DNA from: an uncultured Lachnospiraceae bacterium
GTDB lineage: Bacteria; Bacillota; Clostridia; Lachnospirales; Lachnospiraceae
Assembly: GCA_900316805.1 (NCBI GenBank)
Contig: ONEJ01000082.1
Coordinates: 1 to 48,848 of the forward strand
Length of the DNA: 48,848 nucleotides
Direction: 5' to 3'
The position numbers and the translations under genes are program-made. Below are positions 34,646 to 44,252 of the stretch, in pieces. The stretch's first letter is position 1. The number at the start of each line of letters is the position of its first letter. The notes beneath the pieces were generated by a model. The model worked only from the letters and a program-made list of their open reading frames with translations. It was not told the DNA's origin and did not search any database.

Positions 34646-37600
34646 TGCCAAGAAATAAAGAAATAAAAAAAGTATTAGTGATTGGTTCGGGTCCAATCGT
34701 CATCGGACAGGCGGCTGAGTTCGACTATGCGGGAACACAGGCCTGCCGTTCCTTAAAGGAAGAGGGCGTTGAGGTTTGTCTGGTAAACTCCAACCCGGCT
34801 ACCATCATGACCGACAAGCAGATTGCGGATCAGGTATATATTGAGCCACTGACCTTGCCTGTTCTTAAGGAAATCATTTTGAAGGAAAAGCCGGACAGTA
34901 TTCTGCCTACCCTGGGTGGACAGGCTGGCCTGAATCTCGGTATGGAGCTGGCAGAGTGCGGTTTCCTAGAAGAAAACGGAGTAAAATTGATTGGAACCAC
35001 AGCGGAGACGATCTTTAAAGCAGAGGACCGTCAGGCTTTCAAGGATACCATGGAAAAGATTGGCGAGCCCTGTGCGGCTTCTCAGGTGGTGCATTCTGTG
35101 GAGGAGGGCATCCGCTTTACCAATACCATCGGTTATCCGGTGGTGCTTCGTCCTGCCTTTACATTGGGCGGAAGCGGCGGCGGTATCGCGAAGAATGAGC
35201 AGGAATTAATTGATATCTTAAGCAACGGACTTCGTTTGAGCCGTGTGGGTGAGGTTCTGGTAGAGCGTTGCATCGCAGGCTGGAAGGAAGTGGAGTATGA
35301 GGTGATGCGTGATGCTGCCGGCAACTGCATTACCGTATGTAACATGGAGAATATTGATCCGGTAGGTGTGCACACCGGAGACTCCATCGTTGTGGCACCA
35401 TCCCAGACTCTGGGAGACAAAGAGTATCAGATGCTTCGAAGCTCTGCTCTCAATATTATCAATGAACTGAAGATTACCGGAGGGTGTAACGTACAGTACG
35501 CACTGAATCCGGATTCCTTTGAATACTGTGTTATTGAAGTAAACCCACGTGTATCCCGTTCTTCGGCACTGGCATCCAAGGCCACCGGTTATCCCATTGC
35601 CAAGGTAACTGCAAAGATTGCCCTGGGTTATACTTTGGACGAGATCAAGAATGCCATAACAGAGAAGACCTATGCCAGCTTTGAGCCTATGCTGGATTAC
35701 TGTGTTGTTAAGATTCCGAGACTGCCTTTCGATAAGTTCCTGACAGCCAAGAGAACCTTAAGTACCCAGATGAAGGCTACCGGTGAGGTTATGAGTATCT
35801 GTGATAACTTCGAGGGCGCCCTGATGAAGGCAATCCGCTCCTTAGAGCAGCATGTGGACAGCCTTATGTCCTATGATTTTACAGAGCTCTCCGATGATGA
35901 ACTGGAGAAACAACTGCATGTGGTAGATGACAGAAGAATCTGGGTGATCGCTGAGGCACTTCGCCGCGGCGTATCCTATGACCATATTTTTGAAATTACG
36001 AAGATCGACCGCTGGTTCATCGACAAGATCGCGATTCTTGTGGAGATGGAACAGAGATTAAAGAGTGAAGAGCTTACCGTTGAACTGTTAAAGGAAGCCA
36101 AGAGAATCGAGTTCCCGGACAATGTCATTGCAGAGCTGACAGGAAAGACCGAGAGCGAGATTAAGAATATGCGCTATGCCAACGGTATCGTGGCGGCTTA
36201 TAAGATGGTAGATACCTGTGCTGCTGAGTTTGCTGCTGAGACACCCTATTACTACAGCGTTTATGGCAGTGAGAACGAGGCAGAGGAGACACATCCAAAG
36301 AAAAAAGTGCTGGTACTGGGCTCCGGTCCGATCCGTATCGGACAGGGTATCGAGTTCGATTTCTGTTCCGTGCACTGTACCTGGGCTTTTGCAAAGGAAG
36401 GCTGGGAAACCATTATCGTCAACAACAACCCGGAGACCGTTTCCACGGACTTCGATATTGCAGATAAGCTGTACTTTGAGCCTCTGACCGCAGAGGATGT
36501 GGAGTCTATCGTTAATCTGGAGAAGCCGGACGGCGCTGTGGTACAGTTCGGTGGACAGACCGCCATCAAGCTGACAGAAGCTTTGATGAAGATGGGCGTG
36601 AAAATCCTTGGAACCAAGGCGGAAGATGTAGATGCAGCCGAGGACCGTGAGCTTTTCGATGAGATTCTGGAGAAGACCGGAATCCCGAGAGCAGCAGGCG
36701 GTACGGTATTTACCGCTGAAGAGGCCAAAGAGGTTGCCAACCGCATTGGCTATCCGGTGTTGGTTCGTCCGTCCTACGTGCTTGGCGGACAGGGCATGAA
36801 GATCGCCTTCAGCGATGAAGAAATTGAGGAATTTATCGGCATTATCAATACCATTGCCCAGGATCATCCGATTCTGGTAGATAAATACCTGCAGGGTACG
36901 GAGATCGAGGTGGATGCCATCTGTGATGGCACAGATATCCTGATCCCCGGTATCATGGAGCATATTGAGCGTACCGGTGTCCATTCCGGAGACAGTATTT
37001 CCGTATATCCGGCTTACACCATTTCCCAGAAGGCGAAGGACACGCTGGTAGAGTACACCAAACGTCTGGCACAGGCGCTTCATGTGGTGGGTATGATCAA
37101 TATTCAGTTTATTGACATGAACGATGAGATTTACGTCATTGAGGTAAATCCGCGTTCCTCCAGAACCGTGCCTTATATCAGTAAGGTGACCGGCATTCCG
37201 ATCGTGGATCTGGCAGCCCGCATCATCATGGGCGAGACCATCCGGGGCATGGGCTATGAGCCGGGACTGGCACCTGCTGCGGACTATGTAGCCATCAAGA
37301 TGCCGGTATTCTCCTTCGAGAAATTGCGGGGAGCCGAGATCAGCCTTGGACCGGAGATGAAATCCACCGGTGAGTGCCTTGGTATCGCAAAGACCTTTAA
37401 CGAGGCTCTTTACAAAGCGTTCCTTGGAGCCGGCGTGGAACTTCCTAAGTATAAGCAGATGATCATGACCGTGAAGGATGCCGACAAGCCGGAGGCTGTG
37501 GATGTGGCCAAGCGTTTTGTGGCGCTGGGTTACAAGATCTACGCTACCAGAAGTACGGCGAAGTATCTGAACGAGCATGGAGTCGACGCCCTGCGCGTCA

Positions 37601-37851
37601 ATAAGATTTCCCAGGAGTCTCCAAACGTCATGGATCTGATCCTTGGACACAAGATCGATCTGGTCATCGATACACCGACCCAGGGTAACGGAGACAAGAC
37701 AAGAGACGGTTTCCTGATCCGTCGTAACGCCATCGAAACAGGCGTATACTGTATTACAGCGATGGATACGGCAAACGCTCTTGCCCTTGCCATGGAGACT
37801 GCCAGCGGAAAGCTGACACCGGTTGATATTGCCACCGTGAAAAATGTATAA
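34645..37851 (+). CDS. carB: Carbamoyl-phosphate synthase large subunit
   Basis: This 1,068-residue protein makes carbamoyl phosphate from bicarbonate, ammonia and two ATP for pyrimidine and arginine synthesis. Two homologous ATP-grasp halves are visible: the first starts KKVLVIGSGPIVIGQAAEFDYAG and the second KKVLVLGSGPIRIGQGIEFDF (about residue 554). Each has the matching HTGDSI/HSGDSI and EVNPRxSRS/T motifs. The C-terminal MGS-like allosteric domain (about 930-1068: LGYKIYATRSTAKYLNEHGV) is complete. GGGAGGG lies eight bases upstream of the ATG. It overlaps carA by one base, and an intrinsic terminator follows. Confidence 0.98.
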   Translation: MPRNKEIKKVLVIGSGPIVIGQAAEFDYAGTQACRSLKEEGVEVCLVNSNPATIMTDKQIADQVYIEPLTLPVLKEIILKEKPDSILPTLGGQAGLNLGMELAECGFLEENGVKLIGTTAETIFKAEDRQAFKDTMEKIGEPCAASQVVHSVEEGIRFTNTIGYPVVLRPAFTLGGSGGGIAKNEQELIDILSNGLRLSRVGEVLVERCIAGWKEVEYEVMRDAAGNCITVCNMENIDPVGVHTGDSIVVAPSQTLGDKEYQMLRSSALNIINELKITGGCNVQYALNPDSFEYCVIEVNPRVSRSSALASKATGYPIAKVTAKIALGYTLDEIKNAITEKTYASFEPMLDYCVVKIPRLPFDKFLTAKRTLSTQMKATGEVMSICDNFEGALMKAIRSLEQHVDSLMSYDFTELSDDELEKQLHVVDDRRIWVIAEALRRGVSYDHIFEITKIDRWFIDKIAILVEMEQRLKSEELTVELLKEAKRIEFPDNVIAELTGKTESEIKNMRYANGIVAAYKMVDTCAAEFAAETPYYYSVYGSENEAEETHPKKKVLVLGSGPIRIGQGIEFDFCSVHCTWAFAKEGWETIIVNNNPETVSTDFDIADKLYFEPLTAEDVESIVNLEKPDGAVVQFGGQTAIKLTEALMKMGVKILGTKAEDVDAAEDRELFDEILEKTGIPRAAGGTVFTAEEAKEVANRIGYPVLVRPSYVLGGQGMKIAFSDEEIEEFIGIINTIAQDHPILVDKYLQGTEIEVDAICDGTDILIPGIMEHIERTGVHSGDSISVYPAYTISQKAKDTLVEYTKRLAQALHVVGMINIQFIDMNDEIYVIEVNPRSSRTVPYISKVTGIPIVDLAARIIMGETIRGMGYEPGLAPAADYVAIKMPVFSFEKLRGAEISLGPEMKSTGECLGIAKTFNEALYKAFLGAGVELPKYKQMIMTVKDADKPEAVDVAKRFVALGYKIYATRSTAKYLNEHGVDALRVNKISQESPNVMDLILGHKIDLVIDTPTQGNGDKTRDGFLIRRNAIETGVYCITAMDTANALALAMETASGKLTPVDIATVKNV

Positions 37852-37872
37852 AACCATATAGGAATACAGAAG

Positions 37873-37903
37873 GAATCAGCGGGGATTTTCGCTGGTTCTT
37901 TTT
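37873..37903 (+). terminator. Intrinsic terminator of carAB
   Basis: GAATCAGC and GCTGGTTC form an 8-bp stem (one G-T pair) with a 10-base loop followed by TTTTT. Confidence 0.8.
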
Positions 37904-37992
37904 GCATATTGGCAAAGTGCACAAGAAAGAAAATTAGCTTTATACCTTTTTCACAAAGAAGCTTTGTTTTTTGTTTCGGACATGGAAATAGA

Positions 37993-38044
37993 TTGATTTT
38001 AAGCGGAAAATGTGGTATTATAGACATTGTTAAAAAATTAACAG
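37993..38044 (+). promoter_or_regulatory. Promoter of the butyrate operon with Rex-type operator
   Basis: TTGATT (37993-37998), a 17-base spacer and TATTAT (38016-38021) form the promoter. The sequence TTGTTAAAAAATTAACAG at 38027-38044 matches the clostridial Rex consensus TTGTTAA-N4-TTAACAA in 13 of 14 fixed positions and covers the start-site region, so Rex would block transcription when NADH/NAD+ is low. A separate GCGTCA-TT-TGACGC palindrome (38044-38057) lies in the leader. Confidence 0.82.
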
Positions 38045-38083
38045 CGTCATTTGACGCGAGTTTGACTCAAAGGAGAACGTAAA

Positions 38084-39268
38084 ATGGCAAAGAAAGTTGT
38101 ATTAGCAGGTGCTTGCCGTACAGCAATCGGCAAGATGGGCGGAGCATTAAGCAATACTCCAGCAGCAGATTTAGGAGCAATCGTAATTAAAGAGGCATTA
38201 AAGAGAGCCGGCGTTAAGCCAGAGCAGGTTGACGAGGTTAAGATGGGCTGTGTTATCCAGGCAGCTCAGGGACAGAACGTAGCTCGTCAGGCTTCCATCA
38301 AGGCTGGTTTACCAATCGAGGTTCCGGCTATCACAATCAACGTTGTATGTGGATCCGGTCTTAAGTGTGTCAACGATGCAGCAACCATGATCATGGCTGG
38401 TGAGGCTGATATCGTTGTTGCAGGTGGTATGGAGAACATGTCTATGGCTCCTTACGCAATGACAAAGGCTCGTTTCGGATACCGCATGAACAATGCAACT
38501 ATTATCGATACTATGGTTAATGATGCATTAACAGATGCATTCAACCACTATCATATGATGATCACAGCTGAGAATGTATGTGACAAGTATGGCATTACAA
38601 GAGAAGAATTAGATGAGTTTTCAGCAAACAGCCAGCAGAAGTGCGAGGCAGCTATCGCAGCTGGTAAGTTCGCAGATGAGATCGTTCCGGTGCCGATTAA
38701 GGTTAAGAAGGAAATGGTTGACTTCGTTACAGATGAGGGACCACGTCCTGGCACAACAGCTGAGTCACTTTCCAAGTTAAGATGCTGCTCCGGTAAGGAA
38801 GGCGGACTTGTTACAGCAGGTAACGCTTCCGGTATCAATGATGGTGCAGCAGCTATCGTTGTTATGAGCGAGGAGAAGGCTAAGGAGCTTGGTGTTACAC
38901 CTATGGCTACATGGGTTGCCGGAGCACTTGGCGGTGTTGAGCCTGAGATCATGGGTGTTGGCCCGGTTGCTTCTACTAAGAAGGTACTTGCTAAGACCGG
39001 TCTTTCCATCGACGATATCGATCTGATCGAGGCTAACGAGGCATTTGCCGCACAGTCTATCGCAGTAGCAAGAGACTTGAACTTCGATATGTCCAAGGTT
39101 AACGTTAATGGTGGTGCTATCGCTCTCGGTCATCCGGTTGGAGCATCCGGCTGCCGTATCCTTGTTACACTGCTTCATGAGATGCAGAAGAGCGGAGCTA
39201 ACCGTGGTCTTGCTACACTTTGCATCGGTGGTGGAATGGGATGCTCAACAATCGTTGAGAAGTACTAA
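38084..39268 (+). CDS. thl: Acetyl-CoA C-acetyltransferase (thiolase)
   Basis: This 394-residue biosynthetic thiolase joins two acetyl-CoA into acetoacetyl-CoA, the first step to butyrate. The nucleophile Cys89 (NVVCGSGLK), His350 (GHPVGASG) and Cys380 (LCIGGGMG) are all present. AAAGGAG precedes ATG 38084. It heads the run thl-hbd-bcd-etfB-etfA behind a Rex-type operator. Codon use is strongly biased (TTA/CTT Leu, CGT Arg, GTT Val) compared with the carAB genes just upstream, as in highly expressed genes. Confidence 0.97.
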   Translation: MAKKVVLAGACRTAIGKMGGALSNTPAADLGAIVIKEALKRAGVKPEQVDEVKMGCVIQAAQGQNVARQASIKAGLPIEVPAITINVVCGSGLKCVNDAATMIMAGEADIVVAGGMENMSMAPYAMTKARFGYRMNNATIIDTMVNDALTDAFNHYHMMITAENVCDKYGITREELDEFSANSQQKCEAAIAAGKFADEIVPVPIKVKKEMVDFVTDEGPRPGTTAESLSKLRCCSGKEGGLVTAGNASGINDGAAAIVVMSEEKAKELGVTPMATWVAGALGGVEPEIMGVGPVASTKKVLAKTGLSIDDIDLIEANEAFAAQSIAVARDLNFDMSKVNVNGGAIALGHPVGASGCRILVTLLHEMQKSGANRGLATLCIGGGMGCSTIVEKY

Positions 39269-39334
39269 TTGCGGTTGAGCAAAATTATCTTTGCCAGATA
39301 AATGATATAAAATATTTTAGGAGGTACATAGATC

Positions 39335-40207
39335 ATGAAGGTTGGCGTTATTGGCGCAGGAACAATGGGTCAGGGCATTGCAAAGGCATTTGCTCAGATC
39401 GACGGTTACGAGGTTGCACTCTGCGATATCAAGAAGGAGTGGGCTGAAGGCGGAAAAGACAAGATTGCAAAGGGATATGCAAGACTTGTTGAGAAAGGTA
39501 AATTGACACAGGAGAAGGTTGACGCTATTTTGGGCAGCATCACTCCTGGTCTGAAGGAGGATCTTTGCGCAGACTGTGATCTGGTTGTAGAGGCTGCTTT
39601 CGAGGATATGCAGGTAAAGAAGACTACATTCGCAGAGCTGGATAAGATTGTTAAGCCGGGATGCATCCTTGCTTCCAACACATCTTCTCTTTCTATCACA
39701 GAGATCGGCAACGGCATTGAGCATGCTACCATCGGTATGCATTTCTTCAATCCGGCAGACCGTATGAAGCTGGTTGAGGTTATTGCAGGCGCTAATACCT
39801 CTGCAGAGACTGTAGATACGATCAAGAAGATTTCTGAGGAGATCGGAAAGACTCCGGTACAGGTAAATGAGGCTGCCGGTTTCGTAGTAAACCGTATCCT
39901 GATCCCGATGATCAACGAAGCTGCTTTCATCAAGATGGAAGGTGTTTCCGATATCGCCGGAATCGATGCTGCTATGAAGCTTGGTGCTAACCATCCGATG
40001 GGACCTCTTGAGTTAGGTGACTTCATTGGTCTGGATATCTGCCTTGCAATTATGGATGTCCTTTACAATGAGACCGGTGACAGCAAGTACCGTGCATGCC
40101 CATTACTTCGCAAGATGGTTCGTGGCGGTAACCTTGGCTGCAAGAGCGGCAAGGGCTTCTACATCTACAATGCAGATCGTACCAAGACCCCTGTAGACGC
40201 ACAGTAA
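39335..40207 (+). CDS. hbd: 3-hydroxybutyryl-CoA dehydrogenase
   Basis: This 290-residue enzyme reduces acetoacetyl-CoA to 3-hydroxybutyryl-CoA. The N-terminal Rossmann motif GVIGAGTMGQGIA (4-16) binds the nicotinamide cofactor; conserved SNTSSLSI, the catalytic-His region GMHFFNPADRMKLVEV and NHPMGPLELGDFIGLD follow, and the C-terminal domain ends LGCKSGKGFYIY. AGGAGG precedes ATG 39335. In many butyrate clusters crotonase lies beside hbd, but here the next gene is bcd and a terminator-like hairpin follows hbd. Confidence 0.97.
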   Translation: MKVGVIGAGTMGQGIAKAFAQIDGYEVALCDIKKEWAEGGKDKIAKGYARLVEKGKLTQEKVDAILGSITPGLKEDLCADCDLVVEAAFEDMQVKKTTFAELDKIVKPGCILASNTSSLSITEIGNGIEHATIGMHFFNPADRMKLVEVIAGANTSAETVDTIKKISEEIGKTPVQVNEAAGFVVNRILIPMINEAAFIKMEGVSDIAGIDAAMKLGANHPMGPLELGDFIGLDICLAIMDVLYNETGDSKYRACPLLRKMVRGGNLGCKSGKGFYIYNADRTKTPVDAQ

Positions 40208-40216
40208 TAGCAAATC

Positions 40217-40245
40217 GAAAAGCCCGGTATTTTATCGGGCTTTTC
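40217..40245 (+). terminator. Hairpin between hbd and bcd
   Basis: GAAAAGCCCG and CGGGCTTTTC form a perfect 10-bp stem with a 9-base loop. The arm ends in TTTTC rather than a long T-run, so it may terminate only partly and set the hbd:bcd expression ratio. Confidence 0.65.
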
Positions 40246-40282
40246 TGAAATTATATAATGAAAATAAAGGAGTGTTAAAATC

Positions 40283-41437
40283 ATGGATTTTACTTTAGAC
40301 AAGAAACATGAGATGGCTCGCGGCCTTTTCAAGGACTTCGCTGAGACAGAAGTAAAACCTCTTGCACAGGAGACAGACGAGACAGAGCAGTTCCCGGCTG
40401 AAACTGTTGCGAAGATGGCAAAATATGGCTTCCTGGGAATTCCGGTTCCAAAGGAGTACGGCGGACAGGGCTGTGATCCTCTTACATACGTTATGTGTGT
40501 TGAGGAGCTGTCCAAGGTATGTGCTACCACCGGTGTTATCGTTTCCGCACATACTTCCCTCTGCATCGATCCGATCATGACCTATGGTACTGAGGAGCAG
40601 AAGCAGAAATATGTAGTACCCCTTGCAAAGGGCGAGAAGCTTGGTGCCTTCGGTCTTACTGAGCCGGGTGCAGGAACAGATGCACAGGGCTGCCAGACAA
40701 AGGCTGTATTAGATGGAGATGAGTGGGTATTAAACGGATCCAAGTGCTTCATTACCAACGGTAAGGTTGCAGATGTTTATATCATCATCGCTGTTACCAG
40801 CGTCACAGAGGACAAGCGTGGCAGAAAGAAGAAGAATTTCTCCGCATTTATCGTAGAGAAGGGAACTCCTGGATTCTCCTTCGGAACCAAAGAGAAGAAG
40901 ATGGGTATCCGTGGATCTTCTACTTATGAGCTGATCTTCGAAGACTGCAGAATTCCAAAGGATGCGTTACTTGGACCGGAAGGAAGAGGTTTCCCGATCG
41001 CAATGCATACACTGGATGGCGGACGTATCGGTATCGCAGCTCAGGCTCTTGGTATCGCTGAGGGCGCATTAGAGCGTTGTATCGCATACACCAAGGAAAG
41101 AAAGCAGTTTGGCCGTTCTATCGCACAGCAGCAGAATACACAGTTCAAGCTGGCTGATATGGCTGCAAGAATCGAGGCTGCACAGCTTCTGGTTTACAAG
41201 GCAGCAAATGCCAAGGCTACACAGAAGGTTTACTCTGTAGAGGCTGCCAAGGCTAAGTTATTCGCAGCAGAGACCGCTATGGCTGTTACCACAGAGGTCG
41301 TTCAGCTGTTCGGTGGATACGGATACATCCGTGAGTACGATGTAGAGCGTATGATGCGTGATGCTAAGATCACAGAGATTTACGAAGGAACATCTGAAGT
41401 TCAGCGCATGGTTATTTCCGGTGCATTACTGAAATAA
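40283..41437 (+). CDS. bcd: Butyryl-CoA dehydrogenase (short-chain acyl-CoA dehydrogenase)
   Basis: This 384-residue flavoenzyme reduces crotonyl-CoA to butyryl-CoA, forming with EtfAB the electron-bifurcating complex that also reduces ferredoxin. Acyl-CoA dehydrogenase motifs are clear: FGLTEPGAGTDAQG, MGIRGSSTYELIFEDCRIP, QLFGGYGYIREYDVERMMRDAKI and the catalytic base Glu368 in IYEGTSEVQ. The length is normal. AAAGGAG precedes ATG 40283. Etf genes follow directly. Its substrate crotonyl-CoA requires a crotonase not found in this window. Confidence 0.97.
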   Translation: MDFTLDKKHEMARGLFKDFAETEVKPLAQETDETEQFPAETVAKMAKYGFLGIPVPKEYGGQGCDPLTYVMCVEELSKVCATTGVIVSAHTSLCIDPIMTYGTEEQKQKYVVPLAKGEKLGAFGLTEPGAGTDAQGCQTKAVLDGDEWVLNGSKCFITNGKVADVYIIIAVTSVTEDKRGRKKKNFSAFIVEKGTPGFSFGTKEKKMGIRGSSTYELIFEDCRIPKDALLGPEGRGFPIAMHTLDGGRIGIAAQALGIAEGALERCIAYTKERKQFGRSIAQQQNTQFKLADMAARIEAAQLLVYKAANAKATQKVYSVEAAKAKLFAAETAMAVTTEVVQLFGGYGYIREYDVERMMRDAKITEIYEGTSEVQRMVISGALLK

Positions 41438-41479
41438 TCGCGTTTGAAATCAAATTGAAGAAAAGGAGATAGATCATAC

Positions 41480-42262
41480 ATGAATATCGTAGTATGTATT
41501 AAGCAGGTTCCGGATACCAAGGGCGGCGTTAAGTTCAATCCGGACGGAACACTCGATAGAGCAGCAATGCTTGCCATCATGAACCCGGACGATAAGGCCG
41601 GCCTTGAGGCAGCACTTAGAATTAAGGATGAGACCGGTGCTAAGGTTACCGTTCTTACCATGGGACTTCCAAAGGCTGATGCCGTTCTTCGTGAGGCAAT
41701 GGCTATGGGTGCAGACGATGCAATCCTTGTAACCGACAGAGTATTAGGTGGAGCTGATACATGGGCAACCTCTACTACCATCGCCGGTGCACTCCGCAAC
41801 CTGGATTACGACCTGATCATCACAGGACGTCAGGCTATCGATGGAGATACCGCTCAGGTAGGTCCGCAGATTGCTGAGCATCTTGGTCTGCCGGTAATCT
41901 CTTACGCTGAGGACATCAAGGTTGAGGGAGACTCTGTAATCGTTAAGCGTCAGTATGAGGACAGATATCACGTATTAAAAGCTAAGATGCCTTGTCTGAT
42001 CACTGCACTTTCTGAGTTAAACGAGCCAAGATATATGACTCCGGGCGGAATTTTCGAAGCATGTGACAAAGAAGTTACCGTATGGGGCAGAGCAGACTTA
42101 AAGGATGTGGATGATTCCAACCTTGGCCTTAAGGGATCACCGACAAAGATCGCAAAGGCTTCTGACAAGGTACCGAAGGGTGCTGGTGAGAAGGTTAACC
42201 TTGACCCGGCTGAGTCTGTAGCATACTTAATCGGAAAATTCAAAGAGAAGCACATCATTTAG
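41480..42262 (+). CDS. etfB: Electron transfer flavoprotein beta subunit
   Basis: This 260-residue protein is the small subunit of the Bcd-associated flavoprotein. The start MNIVVCIKQVPDTKGGVKFNPDGTLDR, the loop GLEAALRIKDETGAKVTVLTMG, the region LIITGRQAIDGDTAQVGPQIAEHLGLP and the C-terminal arm (SPTKIAKASDKVPKGAGE) are typical of EtfB. With EtfA it takes electrons from NADH and splits them between Bcd and ferredoxin in bifurcating anaerobes. AAAGGAG precedes the ATG, and etfA starts 28 bases after its stop. Confidence 0.96.
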   Translation: MNIVVCIKQVPDTKGGVKFNPDGTLDRAAMLAIMNPDDKAGLEAALRIKDETGAKVTVLTMGLPKADAVLREAMAMGADDAILVTDRVLGGADTWATSTTIAGALRNLDYDLIITGRQAIDGDTAQVGPQIAEHLGLPVISYAEDIKVEGDSVIVKRQYEDRYHVLKAKMPCLITALSELNEPRYMTPGGIFEACDKEVTVWGRADLKDVDDSNLGLKGSPTKIAKASDKVPKGAGEKVNLDPAESVAYLIGKFKEKHII

Positions 42263-42289
42263 AGAATGCAAGCTTAATGGAGGAATATC

Positions 42290-43336
42290 ATGGGTTTAGA
42301 AGAATATAAGGGCGTATATATCTACGCACAGCAGGTAGACAACAAATTAAGCTCTATCGCCTTTGAATTAATCGGAAAGGCAAAGGAGCTTGCAAGTGAT
42401 TTAGGAACAGAGGTTACAGCAGTACTTCTCGGTTCCAACGTAAAGAGCTTAGCAGATGAGTTAGGCGAGTATGGTGCAGACAAGGTTATCGTTGTAGATA
42501 ATCCGGAACTGGAGACCTACCGCACTGAGCCATATGCACAGGCTCTGGCAGCAGTTATCAACGAGTACAAGCCTGAGATCATGCTGGTTGGTGCAACCGC
42601 TATCGGTCGTGACCTTGGTCCTACCGTTTCCGCAAGAGTTGCTACAGGACTTACCGCTGACTGTACCAAGCTTGAGATTGGTGATTTCCCAATTCAGGCA
42701 GTACCGGGCAAAGAAGATGAGCAGAAGCACAATCAGCTGCTTATGACCCGTCCTGCATTCGGTGGAAACACCATCGCAACTATCGCCTGCCCGGACAACC
42801 GCCCACAGATGGCAACCGTTCGTCCTGGTGTTATGCAGAAGCTTCCGAAGGAGGCCGGACGTAAGGCTGAGGTGATCGAGTTCAATGCGCCAATCGAGAA
42901 GAACGACCGTTTCGTAGAGATTCAGGAAGTTGTTAAGGCTGTTGGAAATGTTGAGAACATCATGGATGCAAAGGTTCTTGTTTCCGGCGGACGTGGAGTT
43001 GGAAGCAAAGAGAACTTCCAGATGTTACAAGATCTGGCTGATGTATTCGGTGGAATGGTATCCTGCTCCCGTGCCGTTGTTGAGAATGGCTGGTTAGCAC
43101 CGGATTACCAGGTAGGACAGACCGGTAAGACCGTTCGTCCACAGATCTACTTCGCAATCGGTATCTCCGGAGCCATCCAGCACGTAGCTGGTATGGAGGA
43201 GTCTGATCTGATCATCGCCATCAACAAGGACGAGGATGCTCCGATCTTCTCCGTAGCTGATTACGGTATCGTTGGAGATCTCAACAAGATCGTTCCAGCT
43301 CTGACCGAAGCTTTAAAGGCTGAGATGGGCAAATAA
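42290..43336 (+). CDS. etfA: Electron transfer flavoprotein alpha subunit
   Basis: This 348-residue subunit binds FAD in its C-terminal domain: [18 protein letters not shown], then [46 protein letters not shown] (about 220-320). The N-terminal half is the usual EtfA pseudo-nucleotide fold ([29 protein letters not shown]). TGGAGG precedes ATG 42290. It is the last gene of the butyrate operon and is followed by a GC-rich terminator. Confidence 0.96.
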   Translation: MGLEEYKGVYIYAQQVDNKLSSIAFELIGKAKELASDLGTEVTAVLLGSNVKSLADELGEYGADKVIVVDNPELETYRTEPYAQALAAVINEYKPEIMLVGATAIGRDLGPTVSARVATGLTADCTKLEIGDFPIQAVPGKEDEQKHNQLLMTRPAFGGNTIATIACPDNRPQMATVRPGVMQKLPKEAGRKAEVIEFNAPIEKNDRFVEIQEVVKAVGNVENIMDAKVLVSGGRGVGSKENFQMLQDLADVFGGMVSCSRAVVENGWLAPDYQVGQTGKTVRPQIYFAIGISGAIQHVAGMEESDLIIAINKDEDAPIFSVADYGIVGDLNKIVPALTEALKAEMGK

Positions 43337-43356
43337 GATTCGTTTATCATAGGAAT

Positions 43357-43388
43357 AAAATCCGCCGCGGGTTTCCGCGGCGGATTTT
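43357..43388 (+). terminator. Terminator of the butyrate operon
   Basis: AAAATCCGCCGCGG and CCGCGGCGGATTTT form a perfect 14-bp stem with loop GTTT, ending in a T-run. Confidence 0.93.
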
Positions 43389-43398
43389 TGTTATTATC

Positions 43399-43427
43399 TT
43401 TACATTTGTTGAAAATTGCACTATAAT
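43399..43427 (+). promoter_or_regulatory. Sigma-A promoter for the ECF transporter gene
   Basis: TTTACA (43399-43404) and TATAAT (43422-43427) are separated by exactly 17 bases. The leader to the start codon is about 150 bases; it contains GCATG/CATGC arms but no riboswitch that I recognise. Confidence 0.75.
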
Positions 43428-43581
43428 AATATTGTTTTTCGGCAGATCAAGCATGCAGCAGAGAAAACTGACCATGCATATGGAGGTTATTCACAAGCGA
43501 GGTGTTTGGTATATCTGTGGAGGAAAGTATAAAATACACTGTATTCCCATGAGGGAAACGGAAGTAGGAGGAAAATTACAT

Positions 43582-44202
43582 ATGGAAACAAAGAATTCAA
43601 AGAAGTCAAACGTTGTAGTGATGACGGAACTGGCACTATTGACGGCAATCGTGATTCTGATGGCATACACGCCGTTAGGCTATTTAAGAGTCGGCGCCAT
43701 CTCAATTACCTTCATTGTTGTGCCGGTAGCAGTAGGGGCAGTTCTGCTGGGCGTGAAGGCGGGAGCTTTTCTCGGTCTTGTGTTTGGACTGACAAGCCTT
43801 GCGCAGTGCTTCGGTATGGACGCTTTCGGAACGATGATCTTTAATGCAAAGCCCGTTGCTACAGCAATCTGCTGCATTGTGCCACGTATTCTGGTGGGTA
43901 TTGTTCCGGCACTGGTATATATGGGTTTGGCTAAGGTGTGCAAGAAAAGACCGGTGAATATTGCCATCTCCTGTGTTCTGGCTCCGATCACCAATACGCT
44001 GTTGTATCTTGGATTTATGACCGTTTTCTTCCAGGATTACATGATTCAGGCATACAGCTATACCGGAAAGACAGGAATCGTTTTCCTGGGCTGGCTTCTG
44101 GCACTGGTGGGTGTGAATGCCATTCTGGAGGCAGCATCCTGCCTCATCATTGGATCGGCCATTACCAATGTTCTTTGGAAGATTACAAATAAAGGAAAAT
44201 AA
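43582..44202 (+). CDS. panT: ECF transporter S component, probably pantothenate-specific
   Basis: This 206-residue integral membrane protein has about six hydrophobic helices and the ECF S-component pattern: MTELALLTAIVILMAYTPLGYL, ISITFIVVPVAVGAVLLG and GAFLGLVFGLTSLAQ. S components capture a vitamin and work with the shared EcfA/A'/T energising module encoded elsewhere. The substrate call rests on its neighbour coaBC, which consumes pantothenate-derived intermediates, and is therefore tentative. ATG 43582 follows AGGAGG; an upstream frame opening (43432) lies inside the leader. Confidence 0.72.
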   Translation: METKNSKKSNVVVMTELALLTAIVILMAYTPLGYLRVGAISITFIVVPVAVGAVLLGVKAGAFLGLVFGLTSLAQCFGMDAFGTMIFNAKPVATAICCIVPRILVGIVPALVYMGLAKVCKKRPVNIAISCVLAPITNTLLYLGFMTVFFQDYMIQAYSYTGKTGIVFLGWLLALVGVNAILEAASCLIIGSAITNVLWKITNKGK

Positions 44203-44209
44203 GAATAGG

Positions 44210-44231
44210 GGCGGACATTGTCCGCCTTTTT
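44210..44231 (+). terminator. Terminator after the ECF S-component gene
   Basis: GGCGGAC and GTCCGCC form a perfect 7-bp stem with loop ATT followed by TTTTT. coaBC starts 22 bases later, so its expression may rely on readthrough. Confidence 0.85.
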
Positions 44232-44252
44232 CTGTACCATGAGGAGAAAACA

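Noticed and set aside
36088-37857. 589-codon open frame opposite carB
   Set aside because: Same reasoning: complete overlap with conserved carB, and no recognisable domain.
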